This document shows, in pieces, positions 25,623 to 34,968 of a DNA stretch of 64,000 nt. The stretch is from contig NC_021658.1 of assembly GCF_000418325.1 (NCBI RefSeq), forward strand, positions 3,534,001 to 3,598,000, read 5' to 3'. A program made the position numbers and the translations under genes. Under the pieces are notes generated by a model. That model worked only from the letters and a program-made list of their open reading frames with translations, did no database searches and was not told the origin of the DNA. Each line of letters opens with the position of its first letter. The stretch's first letter is position 1. This stretch comes from Sorangium cellulosum So0157-2 (GTDB lineage Bacteria; Myxococcota_A; Polyangia; Polyangiales; Polyangiaceae).

Positions 25623-27305
25623 ATGGCTCGCACCGCTCCCGTGCCCAACATCCCCGCCATTCCAGGCATGAACCCCGGCACCTGGATCATGGGAGGAGGA
25701 GGTGGTGGCGGCGGCGGCAACGGGCGAGGCGGTCGAGGACGCGGCGGCAAACAGGGTGCGGGCGGCGAGAATGGCGGCAGCGGCGCGAGCGGCGGCGGCA
25801 AGGACGCGGGCTCCTGCGGGCAGGGCAGCGGAGGCGGATGCCCGAACCCGAGCCACGGCGGCCGCGGCACCCAGGCGGGGGACCCCGTCGACCCGATCAC
25901 CGGGCGCGTCTACACCACGGCAGCCGTCGACCTCGCGCTGCCCGGCACCATCCCGCTCATCCTCACCCGCAGCTACAGCAGCTCCCTGGCCCACGAGGAT
26001 CTCGGTCTCGGCTTCGGCTGGACCCACGCGCTCGCCTGGACGATCGACGAGCGCCGCCGCTCGATCCTCGTGATCGAGCCGGGAGCGAACCCGACAGAGA
26101 CGCCGCGCCCAGCCGAGGGGGCATCGGTGCGCCTGCCCTGCGGCAAGCTCACCCGACACCCTTGGGGCTACGCGCTCGATCGAAATGGGCTCGCGTACCT
26201 CTTCGGCGAGGTCGAGGGCTCGAGGTGGAAGCTGTCGCGCATCGTCGACCGGCGCGGCAACGCCATCAGCCTCCATTACGAACGCGGCAAGCTCGCGACC
26301 GTCCTCGACAGCGTGGGAAGGGTGGTCACCGTGCGCAGGCACCCGGACGGACACATCGCCGCTTTCGAGGTCAAGAACGCGAAGGCCCAGGGCCGCCGCG
26401 TCTCCTTCCGCACATACCTGTACAACGACCGAGGCGACCTGGTCGCGGCCGTCGACGGCGAGGGCCAGCCGACGCGCTACGAGTACGACGTCGACCACCG
26501 CCTTCTCCGGCGCGCCGAGCCCGGTGGGCTGGTCGCCGAGTTCCGCTACGACCAGGAAGGCCGATGCTACGAGAGCTGGTGTCATCGCGAAGGCAATGAC
26601 GGACTCGACGCCTCCATCCCCGAGTTTCTCGCCGATCACACCACGCGGGCCAAGGGCTTCCTCCACGTGCGCCTCGAGTACGGCCCCGATAGCACGGAAG
26701 TCGTCACCTCGCGCGGCATCCGGCGCGTACACGGCAACGCGCTCGACCAGCCCACGCTGATCACCTGGTCACGGGGCGTGCACAGCTACACGTACGACGA
26801 TGCGGGCGAGCCCACCCAGTACATCGATGCGCTTGGCCACGTCACACGCGCCGAGCGGGACAGCGAAGGCCGCCTGCTGCGATCCGTCGATCCCACCGGA
26901 GCGGTGACGGATTACGTGCACGACGAGCGCGGAGACGTCGTGGAGATGCGCGACGCGTTGGATGGCGTCGTCCGGTATCAGCGCGACGCGTGGGGCGACG
27001 TGCTCTCCGTGCATGACGACCTCGGACTAGTCGTCGCCTTCGCTTACGACCCCCGCGGCCTCCTCGTCACCGCTACCTTGCCGAACGGCGGCATTACCCG
27101 CATGGAGTACGACACCCTCGCCAACCGGACCTCCGTCGTCGAGCCGCACGGCGCCACACGCCACATCAGGCACGACTACCTGGGCCGCGTGGTGGGCTTC
27201 ACCGACGAGCGCGGGCTTCAGACGTTCTTCACCTACGACGCCTGTGGTCGCACCCGCAGCATGCGCACCCCCGGGGGCGCTGAGGTCGTCTACGAGTACC
27301 TATGA
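25623..27305 (+). pseudogene. RHS-repeat polymorphic toxin, 5' part (interrupted by IS110)
   Basis: Encodes the first 559 residues of an RHS protein. An N-terminal Pro/Gly-rich leader (M-A-R-T-A-P-V-P-N-I-P) and poly-Gly stretch of about 60 residues precede the DUF6531-type RHS entry (G-D-P-V-D-P-I-T-G-R-V, about 90), followed by many RHS repeats of the form Y-x-x-D-x-x-G-R-L. It is cut after V-V-Y-E-Y, where the end of the insertion element supplies a TGA. Removing the element rejoins it in frame to 29398-31625 for a product of about 1300 residues. RHS proteins form shells that deliver a C-terminal toxin, usually by type VI or other secretion. Confidence 0.85.
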
Positions 27306-27329
27306 ACGTGTCAACCTCGGGACAACGAT

Positions 27330-28751
27330 TCACGTCGACCTCCGGCCGGGAGCAGGGGTCTGCGTGGACTTGGCCCGCCGCGGTGCCGCTGGCGCTTGCC
27401 GGGCGGACGCCGGCTGGACGGACCGCTGAGACGAGGCGGCGGCCCCAGCCGCTTCGGGCGGCTCGGCAGCCGCTGCGCGACGAGGCAGCCGCTGAGGGCG
27501 GCTGGTCTGCGCGACGTGCTTGAGCACCTTCTGCTGGCGCAGCATGCGCAGCTCGCCGTCGGACAGTGGCGCGATGGGCGGCAACCCCTCGCGCTCGTAG
27601 ATCGTGTCGAGTGCGGGCACGGTGCGGGTGCGCACGCCCGAGCCGTACGCCGTGGGGCGTGGCTGCCCCGTCGGCGGCCCGGTCCGTCGCCGCTCGCCGG
27701 TCGCCTTCACCCGCATTCTGGAGAGCTTGGTCTCCGTCGAGCGCGGGATGGCGTAGCGGTAGGGTTCGTTGTTCTTCAGCATGTGCCAGGCAATCGTGAC
27801 GAGCTTGCGCGCCGTCGCTACCACCGCCACGTTGCGGTTCTTCTTCTTGGCGAGGCGGCGGAAGAAGACCCCCAAGGGACCAGGGTGCGCGGACAGATGC
27901 TGTGCCGCTTGCACGAGCATCCAGCGCGCCTGCCCTTTGCCCTGCTTGGTGATCGGGCCGTGGTAGCAATGCTCCGCCGACTGTCGGGTCGATGGCACGA
28001 GCCCCATATAACTCGCAGCAGCGTCGGGATCTTTGAAGCGCTGAATGTCACCAAGCGTCGCCAGCAGCGTCTGCGCAACCGCCACATCCACCCCCGGCAG
28101 CGTCATGAGCAGCCGTACCCGTGGGTCATCGTACCCATCCACCGCCAGCGCTTCATCCACGGCTTTCATCTCTATCTCGATCTGACGCAGCAATCTCAGC
28201 TCGCTGTCGATGGCGAGGCGCCCCGCAGCGTCGAGCTCCAGCGTCTGAAGCCAGCGCATGCCCTTGGTTCCAAACAGATCGCTGACCGGTGGCTCCATCA
28301 ACCGCTGGTGCAGCACCGCGTGAATGCGGTTCTTGACGCGCGTCCGATCGGAGACCAACGACGCACGGCGAGCGGTCAGCCGCCGGCGAGCTTGCGTCAT
28401 GCCGTCCGGCTGCCACACCCGGGGCAAGAAGTCGGCCCGCAGCAGCTGAGCCAGCACCAGCGCGTCGACCTTGTCCGTCTTCACCTTGGCCTCGGCGATG
28501 GCGCGCGTGCGCATCGGATTGGAGACGACGAGCTCGCCGGTATACGGCCGCAGAAGCTCGACAATGCTCCATGTGTTCGTCGTGGCCTCCAGCGCCACAC
28601 GGGCCTTCGGACCCAGCCGCTTCGTCGCAAAGCGAACGAGCTCCTCTCGGGTACACGCGAAGCGTTCCCGATGCAGGATGCGGCCGTCCTCGGCGCGAAG
28701 CACCACGGCCTCCACCACACGCTTGTGGACATCCAACCCCACGACAGTCAT
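27330..28751 (-). CDS. IS110-family transposase (DEDD recombinase)
   Basis: A 473-residue transposase. The N-terminal RuvC-like DEDD domain shows G-L-D-V-H-K (Asp7), A-L-E-A-T-T-N-T-W (Glu about 56) and K-T-D-K-V-D-A (two Asp, about 92-95). The C-terminal Tnp20 domain has L-P-G-V-D-V-A-V-A-Q-T and the catalytic-serine region V-P-S-T-R-Q-S (about 252). After about 340 a 130-residue Arg/Pro/Ala-rich tail follows, making it longer than most members. IS110 enzymes recombine DNA guided by a structured bridge RNA made from the element's non-coding end. The stop lies only 29 bases from the left end. Confidence 0.92.
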   Translation of the reverse strand: MTVVGLDVHKRVVEAVVLRAEDGRILHRERFACTREELVRFATKRLGPKARVALEATTNTWSIVELLRPYTGELVVSNPMRTRAIAEAKVKTDKVDALVLAQLLRADFLPRVWQPDGMTQARRRLTARRASLVSDRTRVKNRIHAVLHQRLMEPPVSDLFGTKGMRWLQTLELDAAGRLAIDSELRLLRQIEIEMKAVDEALAVDGYDDPRVRLLMTLPGVDVAVAQTLLATLGDIQRFKDPDAAASYMGLVPSTRQSAEHCYHGPITKQGKGQARWMLVQAAQHLSAHPGPLGVFFRRLAKKKNRNVAVVATARKLVTIAWHMLKNNEPYRYAIPRSTETKLSRMRVKATGERRRTGPPTGQPRPTAYGSGVRTRTVPALDTIYEREGLPPIAPLSDGELRMLRQQKVLKHVAQTSRPQRLPRRAAAAEPPEAAGAAASSQRSVQPASARQAPAAPRRAKSTQTPAPGRRST

Positions 28752-29397
28752 ACTTCACCTCGTGCGGTGCGAGCGGGGCCGTGCTGCCCGGGTGCCCAGG
28801 CGAGCGAGTCCCCTTCGCGGGACCCGGCGAGCTGGATGGCCCTCGAGGCCGACGGTCCAGCACGCCGACGAAACAACAGGTCGTACGGCACCTACCTATT
28901 CGAGCTCCCAGCTCAACCGGGTGGGCCGGAGGGGCGGTCACATACGACAGCGGGTTCTGGACCCATACTCGTAACCGACCGACCCCGGGGTGAACGACCC
29001 CCTCGCACCGCACGTTTGGTTGAGACAGCGTCTCACCCCGTCCCATGCCCGGTGCGAGGGAGGCCAGCATGGGACGACGCCTTTGCAAGTTCCTTCTCAG
29101 CTCGGGCTCGTCAGGTCGCTCCGAGGGCCTTCCTGGCGCCTCGATTCCCCAACGGCCGCGCTCTTCTCTCCCCCTCGGGGCGGCAAGCGGGCGAGGCGCA
29201 ATCCGCGCGCTCCGTCCCCCCCTGCTCCGCTCCACCTCCCTGCGCCTCGCCCGCGCGCCGCCTGCGCGCGGCAGACGACGCCCCCACGACGCGACGCCTT
29301 CCTGCCGCGCGCTCGTGCCACTCCGCTCCAGCTCACCTCTCGTCTCCGCTCCAGTCCTTCGCGCAGCGCCCGGTAGCGAGGCCACACCACGTTCATA
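28752..29397 (-). other. Untranslated end of IS110 element, candidate bridge-RNA region
   Basis: 646 bases between the transposase start and the element's end, with no convincing gene on either strand. In IS110-group elements this position (upstream of the recombinase) encodes the bridge RNA with target- and donor-binding loops. I could not fold it by eye or assign loops, so only the location supports the call. Confidence 0.45.
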
Positions 29398-31625
29398 CCC
29401 TGTACGACGCAGACGGCAACGTCTCGCGCCTCCTGGACGCCGATGGCCGTGCCTCCCTGCTCCGCTGGGGAGGCATCGGCGTGGTTACGGAGGTCGTGCG
29501 CACCGATGGTCAGATCGTCCGTTATCGCTACGACCGCGAGCAGGCTCTCGCACGAATCATCAACGAGGCAGGTGAAGAACACGTCTATGAGCGCGACACC
29601 GAGGGTCGCATCGTTGGCGAGCGCACCTTCGACGGCCGCGCCATCTCGTACCGGCTCGACGCCATGGGACAAATCCTCGCTATCCGCGAGGATGCGCGTC
29701 TGACGGAGCTCAATTACGACCCCTGCGGCCGCCTCGTAGGGCGCAGCTTCTCCGATGGGCGCGTCGAGCGGATCGAGTACGATGCGCTCGGCCGCGTCCT
29801 ACTCGTCGAGAGCGACGACAGCGCCTGCGAGTACACCTACGATGCCCGCGGCCGGATCTTGCGCGAGCGCCTCGTCGACCGTGGCGTCACCACCACGGTC
29901 GAAACCGCGTACGACGTCATGGGCAAGGCCGTACGCGCGGAGGGCTCGTTCGGCGCGATCGCGGTTGAGCGCGACGTCGCCGGCCGCCCGGTACGGATCC
30001 ACCACGGCGACATCGCGCCGATACAGCTCCGATATGACCCCACTGGCCGCGTCGTCGAACAGGTATTGCCCGGCGGCGGACGCATCGCTCAGGGCTTCAC
30101 GCCCGACGGCATGCTCGCCCGCGTGCAGGTCCTGAGCCCCAGGGCAACGCCGCACGTCGGGCCGGGCGAGCCGGCGTGGGTCGGCCAGATCCCCCTCGGC
30201 CAGACCTTTGCGCGTAGCTACCACTACTCGCCGGCCAGCCTGCTCGCGGCCGTCGACGACGCGAGCGGCGTCCGCGTCGAGCTCCGGCGCGACGCGAATG
30301 GGCGTGTCGCCGAGAAGCGTCGTGTTCAGGGAGCGCAGCACGCGGTCGACGAGTCGTACGGCTACGGCGCGAGCGGCGATCTCTACGAGCCGACCGTCCC
30401 ACGCGAGTACGCTTCCGGCGGCCGCCTCGTCCGGCGGGGCGAGGTCGAGTACGCCTACGATGCGCTGGGGCGCGTGTCGCACAAGCGGGCGCCCGACGGG
30501 AAAGCGTGGTCGTTCATCTGGGCCGACGACGACCAGCTCATGGCCGTGCGCCTACCCGACGGGCGGACGGTCCGTTTCGCGTATGATCCGTTCGCGCGGC
30601 GGACCGAGAAGCGCGTCGAGCGCGCCGGACGCGTCGAGAGCGTGACCCGCTACGCCTGGTACGGCGACGCCCTCGTGCGCGAGATCCATGAGACTGCGCG
30701 CGAGGCGGGTGAGCCCATCGTCCAGGAGCGGACCTACGTCGTGCTGCCAGGGACGGTGCTGCCACTGGCACAGCGCGAGACCAGGGCCGGGCAACCGCCG
30801 GAGCTGCTGTACTACGTCGAAGGCCCGAACGGCGCGCCCGAGGCGCTCGTTGCGAACGATGGGGCCCTGCTAGAGACCCTCGCCCCTACCCTGTACGGGC
30901 GGGTCGACGGCGAGCCGAGGACCCCGCTTCGGTTCCCGGGCCAGTACGCAGACGAGGAGACCGGGCTCCATTACAACCGGAATCGCTATTACGATCCCGA
31001 GACGGGCTGCTACCTGAGCCCGGAGCCGCTGCGCATCGAGGGCAGCCTCAAGCCCTACGCCTATGTCGACAACATGCCGGTCGAGCACGTCGACATCGAC
31101 GCGCTCGTTCGCTGCACACTCACGCGCACGGTCGGGGATCCGATCACGAGGAGCAGCGGCGGCAGCCCGAGCCGGCTTCATCCGGCCGTCGAGAGAGCAT
31201 TGCCGCGGCAGCCGGCCCGGCACCCCATGGAGCCGCAGCCTGCGGAGCAGTGCGCCGAGCCCCACGTGCTGAGCGACCACCTCCGGGAGTGGGAGCAGCG
31301 GACCGGCAGGTCATGCACGCCGGGTCAGCCTGGGTGGCGGCGCAACCTTCGCGCAGCGCTCGGCGAGGTGCAGGGCATGGAGTCCGAGACCGGAACCAGC
31401 AACATCCCGGCTTGTCCCAACTGCTCCCAGCTCATCCCTCGGCTGTGGACCATGGCGGGCCGCAAGCCGCCGCGCCCGAGCGAGGTCGGCGGGGCCATGA
31501 ACCCGCAGAACCCCACGTATCACGATAACCCGAGCAACCGCCTCACACGACCGAACCGCCCGGGCGGCATCCACAACGTAGGCACCTGGAGGGTGGTGGG
31601 CGATCGGTTCGAGAGGGTCACATAA
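29398..31625 (+). pseudogene. RHS toxin, 3' part with YwqJ-type deaminase tip
   Basis: The downstream half of the RHS gene: a long run of RHS repeats (Y-D-A-D-G-N, Y-D-P-C-G-R-L, Y-D-A-L-G-R-V), then the core signature ending R-F-P-G-Q-Y-A-D-E-E-T-G-L-H-Y-N-R-N-R-Y and Y-D-P-E-T-G-C-Y-L-S-P-E-P at about 30930-31030. About 180 residues of variable tip follow. The tip has C-A-E-P-H-V-L-S (31251) and P-A-C-P-N-C-S (31407), the Cys-Glu and C-x-x-C metal-binding arrangement of YwqJ-type nucleic-acid deaminase toxins. It has no start of its own here. Next gene begins 2 bases after the stop. Confidence 0.85.
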
Positions 31626-31627
31626 CC

Positions 31628-33235
31628 ATGAGCGCTGTCCAGGGATTCTCCGAGGCCCTCTGCGCGCTGGCCGAACGCGCGCCCATCCGCCGCGCCTGTG
31701 ACCGCCGCACGCTCGCGAAGCTCGCGCCGCCCGGCTGCCCGCCCCGCTGGACCGAGGCGGCGGATCTGCTCCTCGCGCTGACTCAGGACCGAGGCCTACC
31801 CCTCCTCGGCGACTACGACTTCGGCGCCCTCGCCGAGTTCGACTGCAGCTTTCGCCGCCACCGCTCGGGCCCGCCCGACCTGGTGATCGCAAGGCACGCT
31901 TCGGGCCGGCGCGTGCTCCTGACGCAGCGAGAGGGCGCTGTGTACCTCGGCCGGTACGAGAAGCGCCTCTGCAGCGATCTGCGCGCGTTCCTGGAACGCC
32001 TCGCCGCCGAGCTCTCTCCCACGCCCCCCCTGGCTCACTTCTCGATCCACTGGCGCGCTGGGGACGAGGCCAGGAAGCTCGCGAACAAGCTCCGCGCCGC
32101 GGAGAATGGCGCCGCATCGGCGCTGCACGACACGTGCTGGTCGGACGACCGCTGGTTCATCGTCCGGGATCGCGCCGCCGCCCGCCGCTTCGAGGACCTC
32201 CCCGCGCTGCTCGCGGCCGCCCGCGCCGCCGGCGCGGAGCTTGGCCTGCACGACGGCCGCGCCGAGGCGATGCTCGTCGAGGATCTCCAGCGCGTGCCCA
32301 GGGGCGCCCAGCTCCACCAGGCGGCCGGCATCGCGGAGATCTCCATTGAAATCGCCGAAGGGCGGCGGATCGTGCAGGCCCTCCATTACGGGGACGTCGC
32401 CACCGAGCGAGCGGAGTGGGAGGACGGCGAGCTCCTCGTCCAGCGCACGCGCCCGGCGACCGAGCTGTTTGCTCCGATCCCCGAGCTGCAGGAATACCTG
32501 TTCGCCCGGCGTATCCACCGCCTGGATCGCTTCCGGCGTTCCGAGGAGGACCTGCGCAGGCTCTTCGGCGGCGACCTCTGGCCCGTCCTCTCCGCGGTGG
32601 AGCGGGACCACGGCGGTGTCATCGCGGAAGATGACTTCGCGCCGTGGAGTCTGCTCGGCGTGGCGCCCCTCATCGCGCCTGGGTACGTCGCGGACACCGT
32701 TGCGGGCGACCAGCGGATCAGGGACATCCAGGGCAAGCCGGTGCGCCAGGTAGGCAAGGTCGACAAGATGCGCTGGCTTTGCATCGACGAGGAGGGGCGC
32801 TGTTACGTGACAGGGAGCCTCGGCGACGACCTCGAGCCCGGCGGCGACGACATCGAGTCGGCCTTGCTACGCCTCGCGCTCGACTGGACGCTTCAGCGCT
32901 GGCGCACCGAGGCCAGCATGGGCGGGTTCCTCCAGCGCGAAGGCGCCGAGCGCATGCTCAAGGAGCTGCACGGCGCGGCCGAGCGAAAGCTCGACACCTT
33001 CGGGCACACCTATCATGCCGGCCCCGGCTTCATGCTGCGGCACCGCAAGGCGGTCCTGGGACTCGACCCCTACTTCCAGCTCATCGCCACCTCGACCAAG
33101 CGCTTCTGCGAGCTCCTGCGCCCGCTTGCCGCCGCGGGCGGCCCAGTGCGCGTCCTGCAGGACACCGAGTCCTTCCCGACCGACGAGGAGCTCGCCGCAT
33201 GCGCCCAGGCAGGGGTGGTCATCTCCGATCACTGA
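31628..33235 (+). CDS. Probable immunity protein for the RHS deaminase toxin
   Basis: A 535-residue protein with no signal peptide or recognised domain, so cytosolic. Its ATG lies 2 bases after the toxin stop, the standard place for a cognate immunity gene. It seems to have three parts: residues 1-180 (R-R-T-L-A-K-L-A, then Y-L-G-R-Y-E-K-R-L), 180-330, and a C-terminal part with W-S-L-L-G-V-A-P-L-I and a helical end. At this length it is larger than most immunity proteins, so a fused or multi-domain inhibitor is possible. The function is inferred from position only. Confidence 0.6.
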   Translation: MSAVQGFSEALCALAERAPIRRACDRRTLAKLAPPGCPPRWTEAADLLLALTQDRGLPLLGDYDFGALAEFDCSFRRHRSGPPDLVIARHASGRRVLLTQREGAVYLGRYEKRLCSDLRAFLERLAAELSPTPPLAHFSIHWRAGDEARKLANKLRAAENGAASALHDTCWSDDRWFIVRDRAAARRFEDLPALLAAARAAGAELGLHDGRAEAMLVEDLQRVPRGAQLHQAAGIAEISIEIAEGRRIVQALHYGDVATERAEWEDGELLVQRTRPATELFAPIPELQEYLFARRIHRLDRFRRSEEDLRRLFGGDLWPVLSAVERDHGGVIAEDDFAPWSLLGVAPLIAPGYVADTVAGDQRIRDIQGKPVRQVGKVDKMRWLCIDEEGRCYVTGSLGDDLEPGGDDIESALLRLALDWTLQRWRTEASMGGFLQREGAERMLKELHGAAERKLDTFGHTYHAGPGFMLRHRKAVLGLDPYFQLIATSTKRFCELLRPLAAAGGPVRVLQDTESFPTDEELAACAQAGVVISDH

Positions 33236-33353
33236 AACCGCAGGTACCCGACCGACGTCGCGGGGAACCAAGCCACGGCCTTTGGCGCCGCGTGCTCCAG
33301 CTCGCTGTGTGGCTGGCGGAGGCGACGGAGATGTGGGCGGGGGCGGTGCGCTG

Positions 33354-33402
33354 GAGGCTCTCGGCTGGATGCGCAGCGGCGGGACGGCCCGCGGCAGGGG
33401 CG
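33354..33402 (+). repeat. 49-bp imperfect direct repeat, right flank of RHS locus
   Basis: Partner of 25521-25569. It lies between the immunity gene and the first RadC remnant. The intergenic bases 33236-33353 show nothing else. Confidence 0.6.
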
Positions 33403-33419
33403 CAGCGCCCCGCGAGGGC

Positions 33420-33668
33420 CTACTCGTGGACGGCGGCGTAGCGGCCGCTGGGGGTGACGATGACGTGGGCGGTGAGCGGGACGTGCAGCTCCGAGGCGAG
33501 GTGGCGCAGCTCCAGGTCATCGCTTCGTCCTCGCGGGTCGGCGTCGGATCGCCGCTGGGGTGGTTATGGGCCAGGACGAAGCTGTGGGCGGCCATGTCCA
33601 GCGCTGTGCGCAGGACGGTCGCGCGGCCGATGCCGATGCAGAGGGCGTCGTCGGAACCGCGGGCTCGA
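33420..33668 (-). pseudogene. RadC remnant 1 (frameshifted)
   Basis: A worn RadC JAB-domain gene. It keeps V-L-A-H-N-H-P-S-G-D-P-T-P (the H-x-H-P-S-G-D metal motif) but loses frame after D-E-A-M-T through a small deletion compared with 35270-35560, where that frame is whole. The upstream part is also shifted. RadC proteins are linked to mobile elements and recombination; this copy cannot be functional. Confidence 0.75.
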
Positions 33669-33701
33669 CCTCAGCCACATCGTGAAAGATGACCGGAAGC
33701 G

Positions 33702-34274
33702 TCACCGGAGCCGCGCGCGGGCGTCACGAAGGCCGTCCTCGGCCGGTCGCCCCCCGGACGGATCTGCGTCAAGCTCTGCGTCCCGGCGCGTCGCTTCCGC
33801 GGTCCAGAGGCGCCTGTGTTCCTCCTCGGAGAGCTCATCCAGGCTTTTCAAAAGCGTCTCTGCGAGACGTGCGCGCTCCGCGACAGGCAGCTTCAGGGCT
33901 TCGGCTTCCAGCTCGGGAAGGTTCACGGGGGGATTGTACCGCGCGGTCGGAGGCTGAGCCGTGCGTCGTGCCAGCGCATCGTCGAGGAGAATCACACGGG
34001 ATGGATTTTCCAGCGCCAGGGCCATGGCAGCAAGCTCTCCTGCCCCCAGGTCGAGCGCGAGCCATTCCGATGGCATGGATTGGGGGTCGACGATGCTCAG
34101 CCACCCATAGGTGTTCAGCGTGGGGACCTCATACCCCTTGCGTCGCCCTTCCTTCAACTCACGATCCACAGCGCTGGGGACCCAGACGTCTTTGAACATC
34201 TCGGCGAGCCAGTCCATGGCACCGATGCGGTGAAGGTAGAGCAGGGGCGAGGTATTGCTGATCGCCTCAGCCAA
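33702..34274 (-). CDS. Fusion of truncated DUF3368 PIN toxin and TIGR02574-type antitoxin
   Basis: One 190-residue frame made of two unrelated pieces. Residues 1-about 100 (from TTG 34274, GGAGG upstream) are a DUF3368 PIN-domain ribonuclease toxin: I-S-N-T-S-P-L-L-Y-L at the start, P-S-A-V-D-R-E-L in the middle, L-G-A-G-E-L-A-A-M-A-L and L-L-D-D-A-L-A-R-R near its end; the last strand and helix are missing. From about residue 117 (N-L-P-E-L-E-A-E-A-L-K-L-P) it is a full addiction-module antitoxin of the TIGR02574 type, ending D-A-R-A-R-L-R. A GTG at 33926 could start the antitoxin alone. The upstream UPF0175 antitoxin overlaps it by 8 bases. Confidence 0.8.
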   Translation of the reverse strand: MAEAISNTSPLLYLHRIGAMDWLAEMFKDVWVPSAVDRELKEGRRKGYEVPTLNTYGWLSIVDPQSMPSEWLALDLGAGELAAMALALENPSRVILLDDALARRTAQPPTARYNPPVNLPELEAEALKLPVAERARLAETLLKSLDELSEEEHRRLWTAEATRRDAELDADPSGGRPAEDGLRDARARLR

Positions 34275-34518
34275 CCGCGGCCTCCAGTGAGCGGAGCTCG
34301 GCGTCAAGAGGGAAAACCTTGTAGCGGCCCAGGCTCAACAGAAATTCGACCCGCGCCATGCCGGCGAGCTCCGCAGCGCGGCCGGACGAGAGCCGCCCCA
34401 GCTCGTACAGCTTGACCGCAGCGAGGGTGCGGAGCTCTCGCGCGAACTCAGCTTCATCCATCTTCTCCGCAAGGAGCACCTTCTCGGGCACATCAACCAC
34501 AATCTGTCGAGTTGCCAT
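34267..34518 (-). CDS. UPF0175-family antitoxin
   Basis: An 83-residue protein of UPF0175 (PF03683): M-A-T-R-Q-I-V-V-D-V-P, then A-A-V-K-L-Y-E-L-G-R-L-S-S-G-R-A-A-E-L-A-G-M (helix-turn-helix-like) and F-L-L-S-L-G-R-Y-K-V-F-P. These proteins are the usual partners of DUF3368 PIN toxins, exactly as here, with overlapping genes. The start is the ATG with GGACGG upstream; the frame continues earlier as a scrap of fused sequence. Confidence 0.85.
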   Translation of the reverse strand: MATRQIVVDVPEKVLLAEKMDEAEFARELRTLAAVKLYELGRLSSGRAAELAGMARVEFLLSLGRYKVFPLDAELRSLEAAVG

Positions 34519-34613
34519 GTTCCGTCCTTGGTTGCTCGGAGGGTCGAGGAAATCTGCCTTTACCACGAAGCGGGATCCCTGCGCGCTCGCGTGAACACGC
34601 ATGAGGGTGTGCA

Positions 34614-34720
34614 TTGTCCAGCGCGGTGCGCAGAATGGTCGCGCGGTCGATGCAGAGGGCGTCGTCGGAACCGCGGGCGATCAGGCGCGTCTCGCGAACG
34701 CGGCCGTGGGTGCACGGCGG
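34614..34720 (-). pseudogene. RadC remnant 2 (N-side scrap)
   Basis: Reads T-H-G-R-V-R-E-T-R-L-I-A-R-G-S-D-D-A-L followed by I-L-R-T-A-L-D, matching the first third of the RadC piece at 35270-35560, then ends abruptly where the UPF0175 locus begins. Confidence 0.7.
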
Positions 34721-34829
34721 CGACGCCACCGACGACGATGAAGTCGACTCGATGCCGGGCGAGCACCCCGAGGAGCTCAGCGATGTTCGTCGGAGCGGGG
34801 ATGCGGTTCTCGCGCGCGCCTGCTCTCAC
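34717..34829 (-). pseudogene. MNT-type nucleotidyltransferase fragment, copy 1
   Basis: From GTG 34829 the frame reads E-N-R-I-P-A-P-T-N-I-A-E-L-L-G-V-L and then R-V-D-F-I-V-V-G-G-V-A-A-V-H, the first strand-helix of minimal nucleotidyltransferases, before crossing into RadC sequence. The catalytic D-x-D region is lost. Confidence 0.7.
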
Positions 34830-34968
34830 GGGCGAGCGTGACGAAGTAGATGTGGGCCTGGAGGGTGGCGACCCGGTCTGCTGGCGTGAGGCTCAGCATC
34901 CAGCGGATGAGCGTGAGGTCGACGCCGTCCTCATTGTAGACCGGAGGTGCCGCTTCAGGATCGACCAT
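34777..34968 (-). CDS. Small hypothetical protein, copy 1
   Basis: A 63-residue frame: M-V-D-P-E-A-A-P-P-V-Y-N-E-D-G-V-D-L-T-L-I-R-W-M then a helical L-T-P-A-D-R-V-A-T-L-Q. It overlaps the nucleotidyltransferase fragment and probably was the first gene of a two-gene unit with it, as seen with MNT/HEPN-type pairs. Identical copy at 35608-35799. Confidence 0.55.
   Translation of the reverse strand: MVDPEAAPPVYNEDGVDLTLIRWMLSLTPADRVATLQAHIYFVTLARESRRAREPHPRSDEHR

Larger units (their letters stand above)
27301..29397 (-). mobile_element. IS110-family insertion element
   Basis: About 2.1 kb bounded by perfect 10-bp inverted ends, TATGAACGTG (27301-27310) and CACGTTCATA (29388-29397). It contains one DEDD transposase and a 646-bp untranslated stretch on the upstream side of that gene. 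Deleting 2097 or 2100 bases restores the RHS reading frame (E-Y then L-Y-D-A-D-G). Both flanks carry CC next to the ends (27299-27300 and 29398-29400), compatible with a dinucleotide core. No longer target duplication is seen, as expected for IS110. The element is longer than the usual 1.2-1.6 kb. Confidence 0.85.

Noticed and set aside
27396..31625. A plus-strand frame of 1409 codons running through the insertion element into RHS
   Set aside because: Across the element it is antisense to the transposase and rich in Arg/His; only the part after 29398 is RHS. The openness comes from the high GC.
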